Positions 24,723-34,044 are shown, numbered from the stretch's first letter. The stretch: 64,000 nucleotides of DNA from Streptomyces alfalfae (GCF_004127445.1 NZ_QEXM01000043.1:744001-808000); one strand, 5' to 3'. Numbers and translations: made by a program. Notes: generated by a model from the letters alone, not told the origin.

Positions 24723-26090
24723 ATGAGCAACACCACCGCCGTGACCGAGCAGTTCGCCGATCTGTCGGCCACCACCCTGCTGCGGTTCGCCACCGCCGGT
24801 TCCGTCGACGACGGCAAGTCCACCCTGGTGGGCCGGCTCCTGCACGACTCCAAGTCGGTCCTCACCGACCAGCTCGAAGCCGTCGCGCGGGCCTCGGCCG
24901 GCCGCGGGGCCGACGCCCCCGACCTGGCACTGCTCACCGACGGCCTGCGGGCCGAGCGCGAGCAGGGCATCACCATCGACGTGGCCTACCGCTACTTCGC
25001 CACCCCCAGGCGCCGGTTCATCCTCGCCGACACCCCGGGGCACGTGCAGTACACGCGGAACATGGTCACCGGCGCCTCGACGGCCGACCTCGCCGTGGTC
25101 CTCGTCGACGCCCGCAACGGCGTCATCGAGCAGACCCGCAGGCACGCCGCGGTCGCCGCGCTCCTGCGCGTCCCGCACGTCGTGCTCGCCGTGAACAAGA
25201 TGGACCTGGTCGCCTACGACGAGAGGGTCTTCGCCCGGATCGCCGAGGAGTTCACCGCGTACGCCGCAGAGCTGGGCGTCCCGGAGATCACCGCCATCCC
25301 GATCTCCGCGCTGGCCGGTGACAATGTCGTCGAACCGTCCTCCAACATGGACTGGTACGGCGGCCCGACCGTCCTCGAACACCTGGAGACGGTCCCGGTC
25401 AGCCACGACCTGGCGACCTGCCACGCGCGCTTTCCCGTGCAGTACGTGATCCGCCCGCAGACCGCCGAGCACCCCGACTACCGCGGCTACGCGGGCCAGA
25501 TCGCGGCCGGCGCCTTCCGCGTGGGCGAGTCCGTGACGGTCCTGCCGTCGGGCCGCAGCTCGAAGATCGCCGGGATCGACCTGCTCGGCGAGGCGGTGGA
25601 CGTGGCGTGGACGCCGCAGTCCATCACGCTGCTCCTGGAGGACGACATCGACATCGCGCGCGGCGACCTGATCGTGCCGAGCGCGGACGTGCCGCCGTCC
25701 ACGCAGGACATCCAGGCCACCGTCTGCCATGTCGCGGACGCGCCGCTCAGCGTCGGTCAGCGGGTGCTGCTCAAGCACACCACCCGCACGGTCAAGGCGA
25801 TCGTCAAGGAGATCCCCTCCCGGCTCACCCTCGACGACCTCTCCCAGCACCCGGCCCCCGGCCGACTGGTCGCCAACGACATCGGGCGCGTCCTGGTGCG
25901 CACCGCCGAGCCGCTCGCACTCGACGCGTACGCGGACTCCCGGCGCACCGGCTCGTTCCTGCTGATCGACCCGGCGGACGGCACGACGCTCGCGGCCGGC
26001 ATGGCGGGCACCGCCTTCGCCGCGCCGGACTCCGACGAGGCGGCGGCCGCGGCCCCGGCCCCGGCGGACGACGAGGGCTGGGACTTCTGA
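24723..26090 (+). CDS. cysN: sulfate adenylyltransferase subunit 1 (GTPase)
   Basis: A 455-residue EF-Tu-like GTPase that drives APS synthesis by CysD. G1 is GSVDDGKST (residues 26-34), G3 DTPGH (103-107) and G4 NKMD (158-161); two beta-barrel domains follow. There is no fused APS kinase domain, consistent with a separate cysC. An alanine-rich acidic tail ends DDEGWDF. Confidence 0.97.
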   Translation: MSNTTAVTEQFADLSATTLLRFATAGSVDDGKSTLVGRLLHDSKSVLTDQLEAVARASAGRGADAPDLALLTDGLRAEREQGITIDVAYRYFATPRRRFILADTPGHVQYTRNMVTGASTADLAVVLVDARNGVIEQTRRHAAVAALLRVPHVVLAVNKMDLVAYDERVFARIAEEFTAYAAELGVPEITAIPISALAGDNVVEPSSNMDWYGGPTVLEHLETVPVSHDLATCHARFPVQYVIRPQTAEHPDYRGYAGQIAAGAFRVGESVTVLPSGRSSKIAGIDLLGEAVDVAWTPQSITLLLEDDIDIARGDLIVPSADVPPSTQDIQATVCHVADAPLSVGQRVLLKHTTRTVKAIVKEIPSRLTLDDLSQHPAPGRLVANDIGRVLVRTAEPLALDAYADSRRTGSFLLIDPADGTTLAAGMAGTAFAAPDSDEAAAAAPAPADDEGWDF

Positions 26091-26168
26091 CCATGTCCCG
26101 CGTCGACGTGTTCGCGACGTTCGCGAAGGAGGGCGGCCGCTTCGGCAGCGGCGCCCTCCGCTGGGGGT

Positions 26169-26191
26169 CCCCCCGAACGGAGTTCGGGGGG
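26169..26191. terminator. strong GC hairpin between cysN and the ABC transporter genes
   Basis: CCCCCCGAAC (26169-26178) and GTTCGGGGGG (26182-26191) form a perfect 10-base stem with a GGA loop, 78 bases after cysN. Similar C-run/GAAC hairpins are common between Streptomyces genes. It could terminate or attenuate the operon, dividing biosynthetic from transport genes. The surrounding 26091-26338 region shows no other gene. Confidence 0.6.
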
Positions 26192-26338
26192 GGCCAGGGA
26201 GGCGTCGCCCGATGTGCGCGATGACGTACGCGCACCGCTCGCGCGCCCACCGCACCGCCCTCCGAAGACGTATACCGCCGAGAGCCCCGGCCACGCCCTG
26301 ACGGCGTGAGCGCCGGGCCGACGAGAGGATGCCCTCCC

Positions 26339-27484
26339 GTGCCAGCCCGCCCCACCCCCCGCGCCACAGGACACCACCGCGCCGCCGGCCGCCGCACCCG
26401 CGCGGCCCTCGCCGCCCTGCCCCTGCTCGCCCTCGCCCTGTCCGCCTGCGGCTACGGCTCGCAGGCGGACGAGCAGAGCGGCGGCCGGACGAAGATCGCC
26501 GCGGGGGCGAAGAAGATCGACGGCCTGGACAGCGTGCGGATCGGGTACTTCCCGAACCTCACCCACGCCACCGCGCTCGTCGGCAACCGCGAAGGCATCC
26601 TGCAGAAGGAGCTGGGCGGCACCGAGGCGAAGTACTCCCAGTTCAACGCCGGCCCCTCGGAGATCGAGGCGCTGAACGCGGGCTCGATCGACATCGGCTG
26701 GATCGGCCCCTCGCCGGCCATCAACGGCTACACCAAGTCGCAGGGGAAGAACCTGCGCATCATCGGCGGCTCCGCCTCCGGCGGCGTGAAGCTCGTGGTG
26801 AACCCCGAGAAGATCAGGACCCAGAGCGACGTCAAGGGCAAGAAGATCGCGACGCCGCAGCTCGGCAACACCCAGGACGTCGCCTTCCTGCACTGGATCG
26901 CGCGGAAGGGCTGGAAGGTCGACGCGCAGAGCGGCAAGGGCGACGTCTCCGTCGTCCGCACGGACAACAAGATCACCCCGGACGCCTACAAGTCCGGCTC
27001 GATCGACGGCGCCTGGGTGCCCGAGCCGACCGCGTCCAAGCTGGTCGCCGAGGGCGGCAAGGTCCTCCTCGACGAGGCCGACCTGTGGCCGGACAAGAAG
27101 TTCGTGATCACGAACATCATCGTGCGGCAGGAGTTCCTCAAGGAGCACCCGAAGGTCGTCGAGGCCGTCCTGCGCGGCTCGGTGAAGACCAACGCCTTCA
27201 TCGGGAAGAATCCGGCGAAGGCCAAGGCCGCCGCCAACGCCCAGCTCAAGGCGGACACCGGCAAGGCCCTGCCCGCCGAGGTGCTCGACCCGGCCTGGGC
27301 GTCCATCCGGGCCACCGACGACCCGCTGGCCGCCACGCTCGACGCCGAGGCGGACCACGCGGTCGACGCGGGCCTCCTGGAGAAGCCCGACCTCAAGGGC
27401 ATCTACGACCTCGGTCCGCTGAACAAGGTCCTCAAGGCCGCGGGTGAGTCCCCGGTCGACGACGCCGGTCTCGGCGTCGAGTAA
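26339..27484 (+). CDS. ssuA: sulfonate/sulfur ABC transporter substrate-binding lipoprotein
   Basis: A 381-residue lipoprotein. GTG 26339, with GAGAGGA nine bases before it, starts a signal ending LALALSAC, with lipid-anchored Cys37. The mature part has the SsuA/TauA/NMT1 pattern: VRIGYFPNLTHATALVG, GSIDIGWIGPSP, VNPEKIRTQSDVKGKKIA and GAWVPEPTASKL. The position behind cysN and before an SsuB-like ATPase suggests uptake of an organosulfur compound such as an alkanesulfonate or taurine. No sulfonate monooxygenase is nearby, so sulfate or another ligand is possible. Confidence 0.87.
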   Translation: MPARPTPRATGHHRAAGRRTRAALAALPLLALALSACGYGSQADEQSGGRTKIAAGAKKIDGLDSVRIGYFPNLTHATALVGNREGILQKELGGTEAKYSQFNAGPSEIEALNAGSIDIGWIGPSPAINGYTKSQGKNLRIIGGSASGGVKLVVNPEKIRTQSDVKGKKIATPQLGNTQDVAFLHWIARKGWKVDAQSGKGDVSVVRTDNKITPDAYKSGSIDGAWVPEPTASKLVAEGGKVLLDEADLWPDKKFVITNIIVRQEFLKEHPKVVEAVLRGSVKTNAFIGKNPAKAKAAANAQLKADTGKALPAEVLDPAWASIRATDDPLAATLDAEADHAVDAGLLEKPDLKGIYDLGPLNKVLKAAGESPVDDAGLGVE

Positions 27485-27529
27485 CCACCGAAGACGACCG
27501 GTTCCCTGGATTCCCTGGAGGTGACGACC

Positions 27530-28321
27530 ATGGCGACCACCCTCGCCACGGCCGCGGCGGACACCCGCGCCGCGGCCACGCACGCCGCCCGTATCGAGCA
27601 CGTCTCCAAGCGGTTCGACGGGCCCGCGGGCCCCCAGCTCGTCCTGGACGACATCACCCTCGATGTCGCGCCCGGCGAGTTCGTGACGCTGCTCGGCGCC
27701 TCGGGCTGCGGCAAGTCGACGCTGCTCAACCTCGTGGCCGGGCTCGACAAGCCCTCGGCCGGGACCATCGCGACCGACGGCCGCCCGGCCCTGATGTTCC
27801 AGGAGCACGCCCTCTTCCCGTGGCTGACCGCGGGCAAGAACATCGAGCTGGCCCTGAAGCTGCGCGGCGTGCCGAAGGCGGAGCGCCGCCCGCGCGCCGA
27901 GGAACTGCTCGAACTCGTCCGGCTGCACGGGGCGTACGGCAAGCGGGTGCACGAGCTGTCGGGCGGCATGCGCCAGCGTGTGGCCCTGGCCCGGGCGCTC
28001 GCCCAGGACAGCCAACTGCTGCTCATGGACGAGCCCTTCGCGGCCCTGGACGCCATCACGCGCGACGTGCTGCACGACGAGCTGACCCGCGTCTGGCGCG
28101 AGACGAACGTCTCCGTCCTCTTCGTCACGCACAACGTCCGCGAGGCCGTGCGCCTCGCCCAGCGCGTCGTGCTCCTCTCGTCGCGCCCCGGCCGGGTGGC
28201 GCACGAGTGGCGGGTCGACATCCCCCACCCGCGCCGCATCGAGGACTCCGCCGTGGCGGAACTCTCGCTGGAGATCACCGAACAACTGCGTGGGGAGATC
28301 CGCCGACATGGCCAGCACTGA
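27530..28321 (+). CDS. ssuB: ABC transporter ATPase (SsuB/TauB type)
   Basis: A 263-residue cytoplasmic ATPase. Walker A GASGCGKST, Q-loop MFQEHALFPWL, signature LSGGMRQRVALARAL, Walker B LLLMDEPFAALD and switch His in THNVREA are all intact. ATG 27530 has GGAGG eight bases upstream; GTG 27521 is the longer alternative. It overlaps the permease start by 14 bases. Confidence 0.93.
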   Translation: MATTLATAAADTRAAATHAARIEHVSKRFDGPAGPQLVLDDITLDVAPGEFVTLLGASGCGKSTLLNLVAGLDKPSAGTIATDGRPALMFQEHALFPWLTAGKNIELALKLRGVPKAERRPRAEELLELVRLHGAYGKRVHELSGGMRQRVALARALAQDSQLLLMDEPFAALDAITRDVLHDELTRVWRETNVSVLFVTHNVREAVRLAQRVVLLSSRPGRVAHEWRVDIPHPRRIEDSAVAELSLEITEQLRGEIRRHGQH

Positions 28322-29216
28322 GACGACCGGCGTCACCAAGACGCCCGGCGACGGCCAAGACCTCGCGGGTCTGGAGGCGGGCCTCGACGCCCTGGAGTCC
28401 CAGGCCGGCCCCGCCCGCACCCCGGTGCGCCAGGTCCTCGTGCAGAAGGTGCTGCCGCCGCTGACCGCCGTCCTGCTCGTCCTCGTGGTCTGGCAGGCGC
28501 TGGTCTCCTCCGGGATCGTGGACGACCCGAGCAAGCTGCCCGCGCCGTCCGCGGTCTGGGACGAGGTCCGCGAGGCCTGGCTCCAGGGCACGCTCCTCGA
28601 CTACATCTGGACGTCCGTCTCGCGCGGTCTCCTCGGCTTCCTGCTCGCCCTCGTGATCGGCACACCGCTCGGCCTGGTCGTGGCCCGGGTGCGGTTCATC
28701 AGGGCGGCCATCGGCCCGATCCTCTCCGGCCTCCAGTCACTGCCCTCGGTGGCGTGGGTGCCGCCGGCCGTGCTCTGGCTGGGCCTGGAGAACCGGATGA
28801 TGTACGCGGTGATCCTGCTCGGCGCCGTCCCCTCCATCGCCAACGGCCTGGTCTCCGGCGTCGACCAGGTGCCCCCGCTGTTCCTGCGCGCGGGCCGCAC
28901 GCTCGGCGCGACGGGGCTGCGGCACACCTGGCACATCGTGCTCCCGGCCGCGCTGCCCGGCTATCTCGCGGGGCTCAAGCAGGGCTGGGCGTTCTCCTGG
29001 CGTTCGCTGATGGCCGCCGAGATCATCGCGTCCTCGCCCGAGCTGGGCATCGGACTCGGCCAGTTGCTGGAGAACGGCCGCAACGCCAGCTCGATGCCCA
29101 TGATCTTCCTGGCCATCCTGCTCATCCTCGTCGTCGGCATCGCCATCGACCTGCTGATCTTCAGCCCACTGGAGCGGCGGGTCCTGCGCAGCCGCGGACT
29201 CCTCGTGCGGAGCTGA
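28308..29216 (+). CDS. ssuC: ABC transporter permease (SsuC/TauC type)
   Basis: A 302-residue inner-membrane permease with about six helices (first LTAVLLVLVVWQALVSSGIV). The EAA loop is RAGRTLGATGLRHTWHIVLP followed by AALPGYLAGLK. ATG 28308 is preceded by GGGGAG and lies inside the end of the ATPase gene. It completes a one-permease, one-ATPase, one-lipoprotein importer. Confidence 0.92.
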   Translation: MASTETTGVTKTPGDGQDLAGLEAGLDALESQAGPARTPVRQVLVQKVLPPLTAVLLVLVVWQALVSSGIVDDPSKLPAPSAVWDEVREAWLQGTLLDYIWTSVSRGLLGFLLALVIGTPLGLVVARVRFIRAAIGPILSGLQSLPSVAWVPPAVLWLGLENRMMYAVILLGAVPSIANGLVSGVDQVPPLFLRAGRTLGATGLRHTWHIVLPAALPGYLAGLKQGWAFSWRSLMAAEIIASSPELGIGLGQLLENGRNASSMPMIFLAILLILVVGIAIDLLIFSPLERRVLRSRGLLVRS

Positions 29217-29221
29217 CCCCC

Positions 29222-30022
29222 ATGTATCCCCTGCGTCCCGGGCACCCCACGCCTCCCGCGCACCGGCCCGTGCTCCTCGTCATCGCCCACGGCAGCCGCG
29301 ACCCGCGGCACGCCGAGACCGTCCACGCGCTGGTGCGCCGGGTGCGGTCGCTGCGGCCGGGGCTGCGGGTGGAGACGGCGTTCCTCGACTTCGACGCGGC
29401 CACGGTCCCCGGCGTCCTGGAGCGTCTGGCGGCCGAGGGCGTGCGCGACGTCGTGGCGCTCCCCCTGCTGCTGACGCGCGCCTTCCACGCCAAGGCCGAC
29501 ATCCCGGCCGTCCTGCGCGGCGCCCCCGCGGGCCTGCGCATCCGCACGGCGGCGGTCCTCGGCCCGTCCCCGCTGCTGATGGCCGCTCTGGAGCAGCGCC
29601 TGTACGAGGCGGGGCTCGACCCCGCCGACAAGTCCTCGACCGGGGTCGTGCTGGCCTCGGCGGGGTCCTCCGACCCGGAGGCGATCGCAGTGATCGCTGA
29701 CATCGCGCGGGAGTGGCGGCACACCGGTTGGTGCGCCGTGCGGCCTGCGTTCGCCTCCGCTTCCCTGCCGCGCACGGAGGACGCCGTGCGCGCGCTGCGG
29801 GCCGAGCCGGGGGTGCGGCGGGTGGCCGTCGCGCCCTACGTCCTCGCCCCCGGTTTCCTGCCGGACCGCATCGCGCGCGGCGCCGCCGGGGCGGACGTCC
29901 TCGCGGACGTCCTCGGGCCCGCGCCGACGGTGGCCCGGCTGCTCGTGCGGCGCTATGACGAGGCCCACGTTTGCGGCACCCGCCCGACGGCTCCTCTGGC
30001 GCGGACACCCGCACTGGCCTAG
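29222..30022 (+). CDS. sirohydrochlorin chelatase (CbiX/SirB type)
   Basis: A 266-residue chelatase likely to insert Fe2+ into sirohydrochlorin, making the siroheme needed by the sulfite reductase at the head of the operon. Two half domains are seen: LLVIAHGSRDPRHAETV (with the HGSRD metal motif), VALPLLLTRAFHAKADIP, then VVLASAGSSDPEA and VAPYVLAPGFLPDRI. It starts five bases after the permease gene. CobN/CbiX cobalt chelation is possible but less fitting here. Confidence 0.88.
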   Translation: MYPLRPGHPTPPAHRPVLLVIAHGSRDPRHAETVHALVRRVRSLRPGLRVETAFLDFDAATVPGVLERLAAEGVRDVVALPLLLTRAFHAKADIPAVLRGAPAGLRIRTAAVLGPSPLLMAALEQRLYEAGLDPADKSSTGVVLASAGSSDPEAIAVIADIAREWRHTGWCAVRPAFASASLPRTEDAVRALRAEPGVRRVAVAPYVLAPGFLPDRIARGAAGADVLADVLGPAPTVARLLVRRYDEAHVCGTRPTAPLARTPALA

Positions 30023-30033
30023 CTTGTGGAGCC

Positions 30034-30891
30034 ATGACCCCGAGCCGATCCCGCACGCTGTGGCTGCGGACCGAACCCCTGCACGCGGTGATCTACTTCG
30101 AGGAGCACTGCCGCGGCCTCGGCCGCGCCGTGGGTCTCAAGGGCTTCTGGATGGGGTACTTCGCCGGCCGCACCGCCCCGATGGGCCGTGTCGGGCCCGG
30201 CGTCGCCGCGGCGGCCCTCGGGGTCTTCGCGCCCGCCATGGTCGAGCGCGCCCTGCCGTCGGCCTGGGAGTACGTGTCGCCGGACCGCGTCGTCGAGGAG
30301 CGGGCGCGGCACACGGCACGGGCGCTGCGGCACCTCGTGCCCGACGTCGAGAGGCTGGCGGCCGTCGTCAACGGCCCCCTGGCCGCCGCCGTCGCGGAGG
30401 CGCCGCCGCTCGCCCGCCCGCTGTTCGCCGCCAACCGCGCCCTCGCCGACCGCGCCGACCCGGTCGAACAGCTCTGGCAACTGGCCACCTGCGTACGGGA
30501 GTTCCGCGGCGACGCCCATGTGGCGGTCCTCGCCGACCACGGCCTGGACGCCCGCGAGGCGCTGGCGCTCGCCGCCGTCACCGGACGGGTGGACGCGGGC
30601 GGCATCCGGCAGGCCAGGGGCTGGACCGAGGAGGAGTGGGCGGCGGCCGTGGACCGGCTGCGGGGCCGGGGCCTGATCGACGGCTCGGGCCGGGTCACCG
30701 ACCGCGGGCTCACCGAGCGCGAGCAGGTGGAGGACGACACGGACCGCCTCTCGGGGCACCTCCTGCGCCCCCTGCCGAGGACGACGACGGACGCCCTGCT
30801 CACGGCCCTGCTCCCGGCCGCCCGTTCCGTCCTGGACTCCGGCATCCTCCCCTTCCCCAACCCGATCGGCCTGCCGCACACGGCGGGTTAG
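30034..30891 (+). CDS. SCO6745-type (SalK-like) protein
   Basis: A 285-residue soluble protein of a family widespread in actinomycetes. It opens LWLRTEPLHAVIYFEE then FWMGYFAGRTAPMG, with a winged-helix-like middle (ARGWTEEEWAAAVDRL, then GRVTDRGLTEREQVEDDTD). The molecular role is unknown; some relatives are called SalK. ATG 30034 has GGAG five bases upstream, and TAGCTT eight bases upstream could be a -10 box. It follows the chelatase by 11 bases but is probably a separate unit. Confidence 0.8.
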   Translation: MTPSRSRTLWLRTEPLHAVIYFEEHCRGLGRAVGLKGFWMGYFAGRTAPMGRVGPGVAAAALGVFAPAMVERALPSAWEYVSPDRVVEERARHTARALRHLVPDVERLAAVVNGPLAAAVAEAPPLARPLFAANRALADRADPVEQLWQLATCVREFRGDAHVAVLADHGLDAREALALAAVTGRVDAGGIRQARGWTEEEWAAAVDRLRGRGLIDGSGRVTDRGLTEREQVEDDTDRLSGHLLRPLPRTTTDALLTALLPAARSVLDSGILPFPNPIGLPHTAG

Positions 30892-30945
30892 GGGGCCTTT
30901 GCCGGGGCGGCCGGAATCGGCCGAGCCCTGGCCGGAGCACATCAC

Positions 30946-30974
30946 TTGCCCCCCGGACCCGGGCCCCCTAGCGT
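30946..30974 (+). promoter_or_regulatory. promoter for the GNAT gene, leaderless
   Basis: TTGCCC (30946-30951), a 17-base spacer and TAGCGT (30969-30974), with ATG 30982 seven bases further on. The spacing puts the transcription start at or next to the start codon. Confidence 0.65.
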
Positions 30975-30981
30975 CTCGCGG

Positions 30982-31494
30982 ATGACACCCGAACTGCGGT
31001 CCGAACGCCTGACGCTCACCGCCTACGTCGCCTCCGACGAGACGCGCTTCGTGGCGCTGTTCCAGGACGAGGCGGTGGGCCGCTGGTTCGGTGAGGGCGT
31101 GCAGAGCGCCGCCGAGGACCGTGCCCTCTTCGGCCGGATATTCAGCCTGGTCTACGCCGAGGAGCGCTTCCCCGTCTGGGCCGTGCGGCACGAGGGCCGC
31201 TATGTCGGCCACGCCGAGATCAAGCCCTCCCCCGAGAGCTGGCTCGACGGCCACGAGATCGTGTACGGCCTGACCAGGGAGAGCTGGGGCCTCGGGCTCG
31301 GCACCGAACTGGCGCGGCTGCTCACCTCGTACGGTCACGAGACGCTGGGGCTCGCCGAGGTGCACGCGACCGTGGACTCCGAGAACACCGCCTCGCTCGC
31401 CGTCCTCAAGCGCCTCGGCTACACCCAGGGCCGTGAGGTCGCCGAGGACAACGGCAGGACCACCCTGCTCCTCACCTCGCGTCAACCACTCTGA
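30982..31494 (+). CDS. GNAT family N-acetyltransferase (RimJ/RimL-like)
   Basis: A 170-residue acetyltransferase opening ELRSERLTLTAY, the usual start of the RimJ/RimL-type branch; the CoA loop ESWGLGLGTELARLL is followed by VHATVDSENTASLAVLKRLG. The substrate is unknown. It overlaps the convergent NTF2-like gene by 13 bases. Confidence 0.9.
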   Translation: MTPELRSERLTLTAYVASDETRFVALFQDEAVGRWFGEGVQSAAEDRALFGRIFSLVYAEERFPVWAVRHEGRYVGHAEIKPSPESWLDGHEIVYGLTRESWGLGLGTELARLLTSYGHETLGLAEVHATVDSENTASLAVLKRLGYTQGREVAEDNGRTTLLLTSRQPL

Positions 31495-31859
31495 CCGTCG
31501 TCGAAGGGCGTCCCCTGGTGGAACCAGAGCCGCCAGCCGTCCTCCGTGCGCCGCCACAGCGAGCTGCGGTGGGCCTTGTGGCCGTTGCGGTCGGTGTCGA
31601 AGGTCAGGTGCACCAGGTCGTCGGCGAGCTGGACGCCCCGCATGCCGGACGTGGTGGTGGGGCCGGAGTTCGGGTCGGGGCGGGCCATGAGGACGCTCAC
31701 GATCGACGCCCGGTCCCAGCGTGTCCCGGAGGCCCCGATCTCGGTGAACTCCGGGTGCAGCAGGGCCTCGAACAGCTCGGGCGACGCGCGCACCTCGGGG
31801 TCGAGGAGGTGCAGTTCGCCGTCGATGGCGGCGTCGACGGCGGGGTTGCGCTCAGTCAC
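31482..31859 (-). CDS. SnoaL/NTF2-like (DUF4440) protein
   Basis: A 125-residue single-domain protein with the cone fold pattern: an opening helix (AAIDGELHLLDPEVR), HPEFTEIGASGTRWDRASI, then RSSLWRRTEDGWRLWFHQGTP. It could be a small enzyme or a binding protein. GTG 31859 overlaps the upstream DUF1697 stop by eight bases, so the two are coupled. Confidence 0.85.
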   Translation of the reverse strand: MTERNPAVDAAIDGELHLLDPEVRASPELFEALLHPEFTEIGASGTRWDRASIVSVLMARPDPNSGPTTTSGMRGVQLADDLVHLTFDTDRNGHKAHRSSLWRRTEDGWRLWFHQGTPFDDGQSG

Positions 31860-32409
31860 GGGTCATCTCCACGAGCTGGGTGACGGTGTTCCAGTTACGG
31901 GTGGTGGCGACGAGGCCCTGGTTCACGCGGGGCCTCGCGAGCCGGTCGGCGAGCCTGGAGCGGCCGAGGCCGTCGGGCGCGTAGAGGTAGAGGGCGCAGT
32001 CGCCGAGCCTGAACTCCTCCGGCGCGTATGCCGGCCGGTCGACGGCGGCGAACCTCTCCGGGTCGACCGGCGCGGAGAAGTAGGTGACGTGGAGCTGCTT
32101 GGGCGCCAGCTCGGCCGCCGGGAAGGGGCAGGCGTCGGCCACCGCCCGCAGATAGGCGCCGTCGCGCACCAGGACGTCCACGGCGTAGCCGAAGTGCTCC
32201 TCGATCGCCGTCCGCAGCCCGGCGGCGAGCGACTCCTCGTCGCCGCCGTCCGCCGTGAACACGGCGTTGCCGCTCTGCAGGTACGTCCGCACGCCGCCGT
32301 GCCCGAGCCCTTCGATGAGCGCGCGCAGGTCGGCCATCGGCACCTTCTTGTGGCCGCTCACGTTGATGCCGCGCAGGAGCGCCGCGTAGGTCCTGGTCAC
32401 CGTCGCCAT
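31852..32409 (-). CDS. DUF1697 protein
   Basis: A 185-residue conserved cytoplasmic protein. The family signature YAALLRGINVSGHKKVPMAD opens the protein, followed by YLQSGNAVF and a conserved end, TTRNWNTVTQLVEM. The function is unknown. ATG 32409 has TATCGT six bases upstream on this strand, the leaderless spacing. It is the first gene of a two-gene unit with the NTF2-like protein. Confidence 0.92.
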   Translation of the reverse strand: MATVTRTYAALLRGINVSGHKKVPMADLRALIEGLGHGGVRTYLQSGNAVFTADGGDEESLAAGLRTAIEEHFGYAVDVLVRDGAYLRAVADACPFPAAELAPKQLHVTYFSAPVDPERFAAVDRPAYAPEEFRLGDCALYLYAPDGLGRSRLADRLARPRVNQGLVATTRNWNTVTQLVEMTRD

Positions 32410-32522
32410 GCGCCCACGATAGACAGGCGACGGGCGGTGCGGGGCGCCCGCATGGCGGAGCGGTCGCCGTGCCCCGTGGGGGTGGGCACGACGACCGCGG
32501 CTCATGGGAGGGGCGGCGAGGA

Positions 32523-33734
32523 CTACTCGACGACCTTCAGGAGCTTGTTGGGCGTGCCCTCGCTCGGGTTGGAGATCTTGTCGGGCGTCGCGCCCTCGGT
32601 CAGGGCCGTGGCCACGTCCGCGGGCTTGGCGTCCGGGTGGGCGGCGAGGTAGATCGCGGCCGCGCCCACGACGTGCGGGGTCGCCATCGACGTGCCGGAG
32701 ATGGTGTTGGTGGCGTCGTCACCGGTGTTCCAGGCGGACGTGATGTCCGAACCCGGGGCGTAGATGTCGACGACGTCGCCGTAGTTGGAGAAGTCGGACT
32801 GCTCGTCGTCCTTGGTGGAGGAGGCGACCGTGATGGCCTCCTTCACGCGGGCCGGGGAGCCCTGTGAGGCGTCGGTCGACTCGTTGCCGGCCGCCACCGC
32901 GAACGTGACGCCCGAGGCGATGGCCTTCTGCACGGCCGCGTCGAGGGCCTCGTCGGCGCCGCCGCCGAGGCTCATGTTGGCGACGGAGGGGCCCTGGTGG
33001 TTCTTGGTGACCCAGTCGATGCCCGCGACGACCTGCTCGGTGGTGCCGGAGCCCTGGTCGTCAAGGACACGCACGGCGACGATCTTCGCCTTCTTGGCGA
33101 CGCCGTGCGCCTCACCGGCGATGGTGCCGGCGACGTGCGTGCCGTGGCCGTTGCCGTCGTCGGCGTTGTCATCGTTGTCGACGGCGTCGAAGCCGGAGGT
33201 GGCACGGCCGCCGAAGTCCTTGTGGCTGACGCGGACGCCGGTGTCGATGACGTACGCGGTGGCGCCCTCACCGGCGGTGTCGGGGTAGGTGTACTTGCTG
33301 TCGCCCGCGGTGTCCGTCTGGTCGACGCGGTCCAGGCCCCATGACGGCGGGCCGTCCTGGGTGGCGTCGATGGTGAACTTCTTGGACTGGACGACCTTGC
33401 CGACGGCCGGGTCGGCCGCGAGGCGCTTGGCCTCGGTCTCGCTCAGGCCCTTGGCGGAGAAGCCGTTGATCGCGGAGGAGTAGTTCCGCTTGAGCTCGCC
33501 GCCGTACTCCTGCGCCAGGTCGCTCTTGTCGCCCTTGTCGGCCTTCTCGTCCATCATCACGATGTAGCTGCCGGCGACGGCGCCCTTGGCGTCGAGGCCG
33601 TACACCTTGCCCTCTGCGGGGGTGGCCGCTCCGGCGAAGGAGGTGGTGGCGAAGACCGTGACGCCGATCGCGGTGGCGGTGGTGGCTATCGCGGCGGTGA
33701 GCTTCATCGAGCGAGCGCGCTTGTGAGTTGCCAT
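32523..33734 (-). CDS. secreted subtilisin-like serine protease (S8, proteinase K group)
   Basis: A 403-residue pre-pro-enzyme. Signal peptide residues 1 to about 36 (cleavage near SFAGAA), inhibitor I9 propeptide about 54-122 (SYIVMMDEKAD to VVQSKKF), then the catalytic domain from about 128. The triad is Asp164 (VIDTGV), His197 (GHGTHVAGT) and Ser349 (SGTSMATPH), with oxyanion Asn284 (AAGNEST). It ends shortly after the catalytic fold, with no C-terminal anchor. GAGGAG precedes ATG 33734. It is an extracellular endopeptidase, probably for nutrition or development. Confidence 0.95.
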   Translation of the reverse strand: MATHKRARSMKLTAAIATTATAIGVTVFATTSFAGAATPAEGKVYGLDAKGAVAGSYIVMMDEKADKGDKSDLAQEYGGELKRNYSSAINGFSAKGLSETEAKRLAADPAVGKVVQSKKFTIDATQDGPPSWGLDRVDQTDTAGDSKYTYPDTAGEGATAYVIDTGVRVSHKDFGGRATSGFDAVDNDDNADDGNGHGTHVAGTIAGEAHGVAKKAKIVAVRVLDDQGSGTTEQVVAGIDWVTKNHQGPSVANMSLGGGADEALDAAVQKAIASGVTFAVAAGNESTDASQGSPARVKEAITVASSTKDDEQSDFSNYGDVVDIYAPGSDITSAWNTGDDATNTISGTSMATPHVVGAAAIYLAAHPDAKPADVATALTEGATPDKISNPSEGTPNKLLKVVE

Positions 33735-34044
33735 GAAGAGGGGTCTCCTCGTGGTGCATGTGGGGGGATGTGGGGGTATTCAGCTGTCTCGCGAGAAGGG
33801 GGGCGTCATGGCGACAAAGTCGCCGCGACGGTCCTCGCGGCCCGGAAGATCTCCGGGTGTTGGGACGAAACCCTGACGGATTGACGCGCGCAGATCAATA
33901 CCTTCATGCACCTGTGACTTGTTCAACAAGGTTCTGTAATAACAAACGGGATCTGTCACACGGGAACGGACATCAGGAGGCCGAACCACCCCAACCCGGG
34001 CCCCGCGCACCCCTTTTCCGGCCACCCGGGGCAGGGGCGCCGCG
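33735..34044. other. intergenic region upstream of the protease
   Basis: About 310 AT-richer bases holding the protease promoter. CTTGTTCAACAAG (33918-33930) is a perfect 13-base palindrome. On the minus strand it supplies TTGAAC, with AGGTAT 17 bases further as a possible -10. Downstream on that strand a 5' untranslated region of about 150 bases precedes the protease ATG. No small gene is convincing here. Confidence 0.45.

Noticed and set aside
26169..26191. Riboswitch before the sulfonate transporter genes
   Set aside because: Only one simple GC hairpin is visible, with no SAM or other aptamer features; a terminator or common intergenic hairpin explains it.
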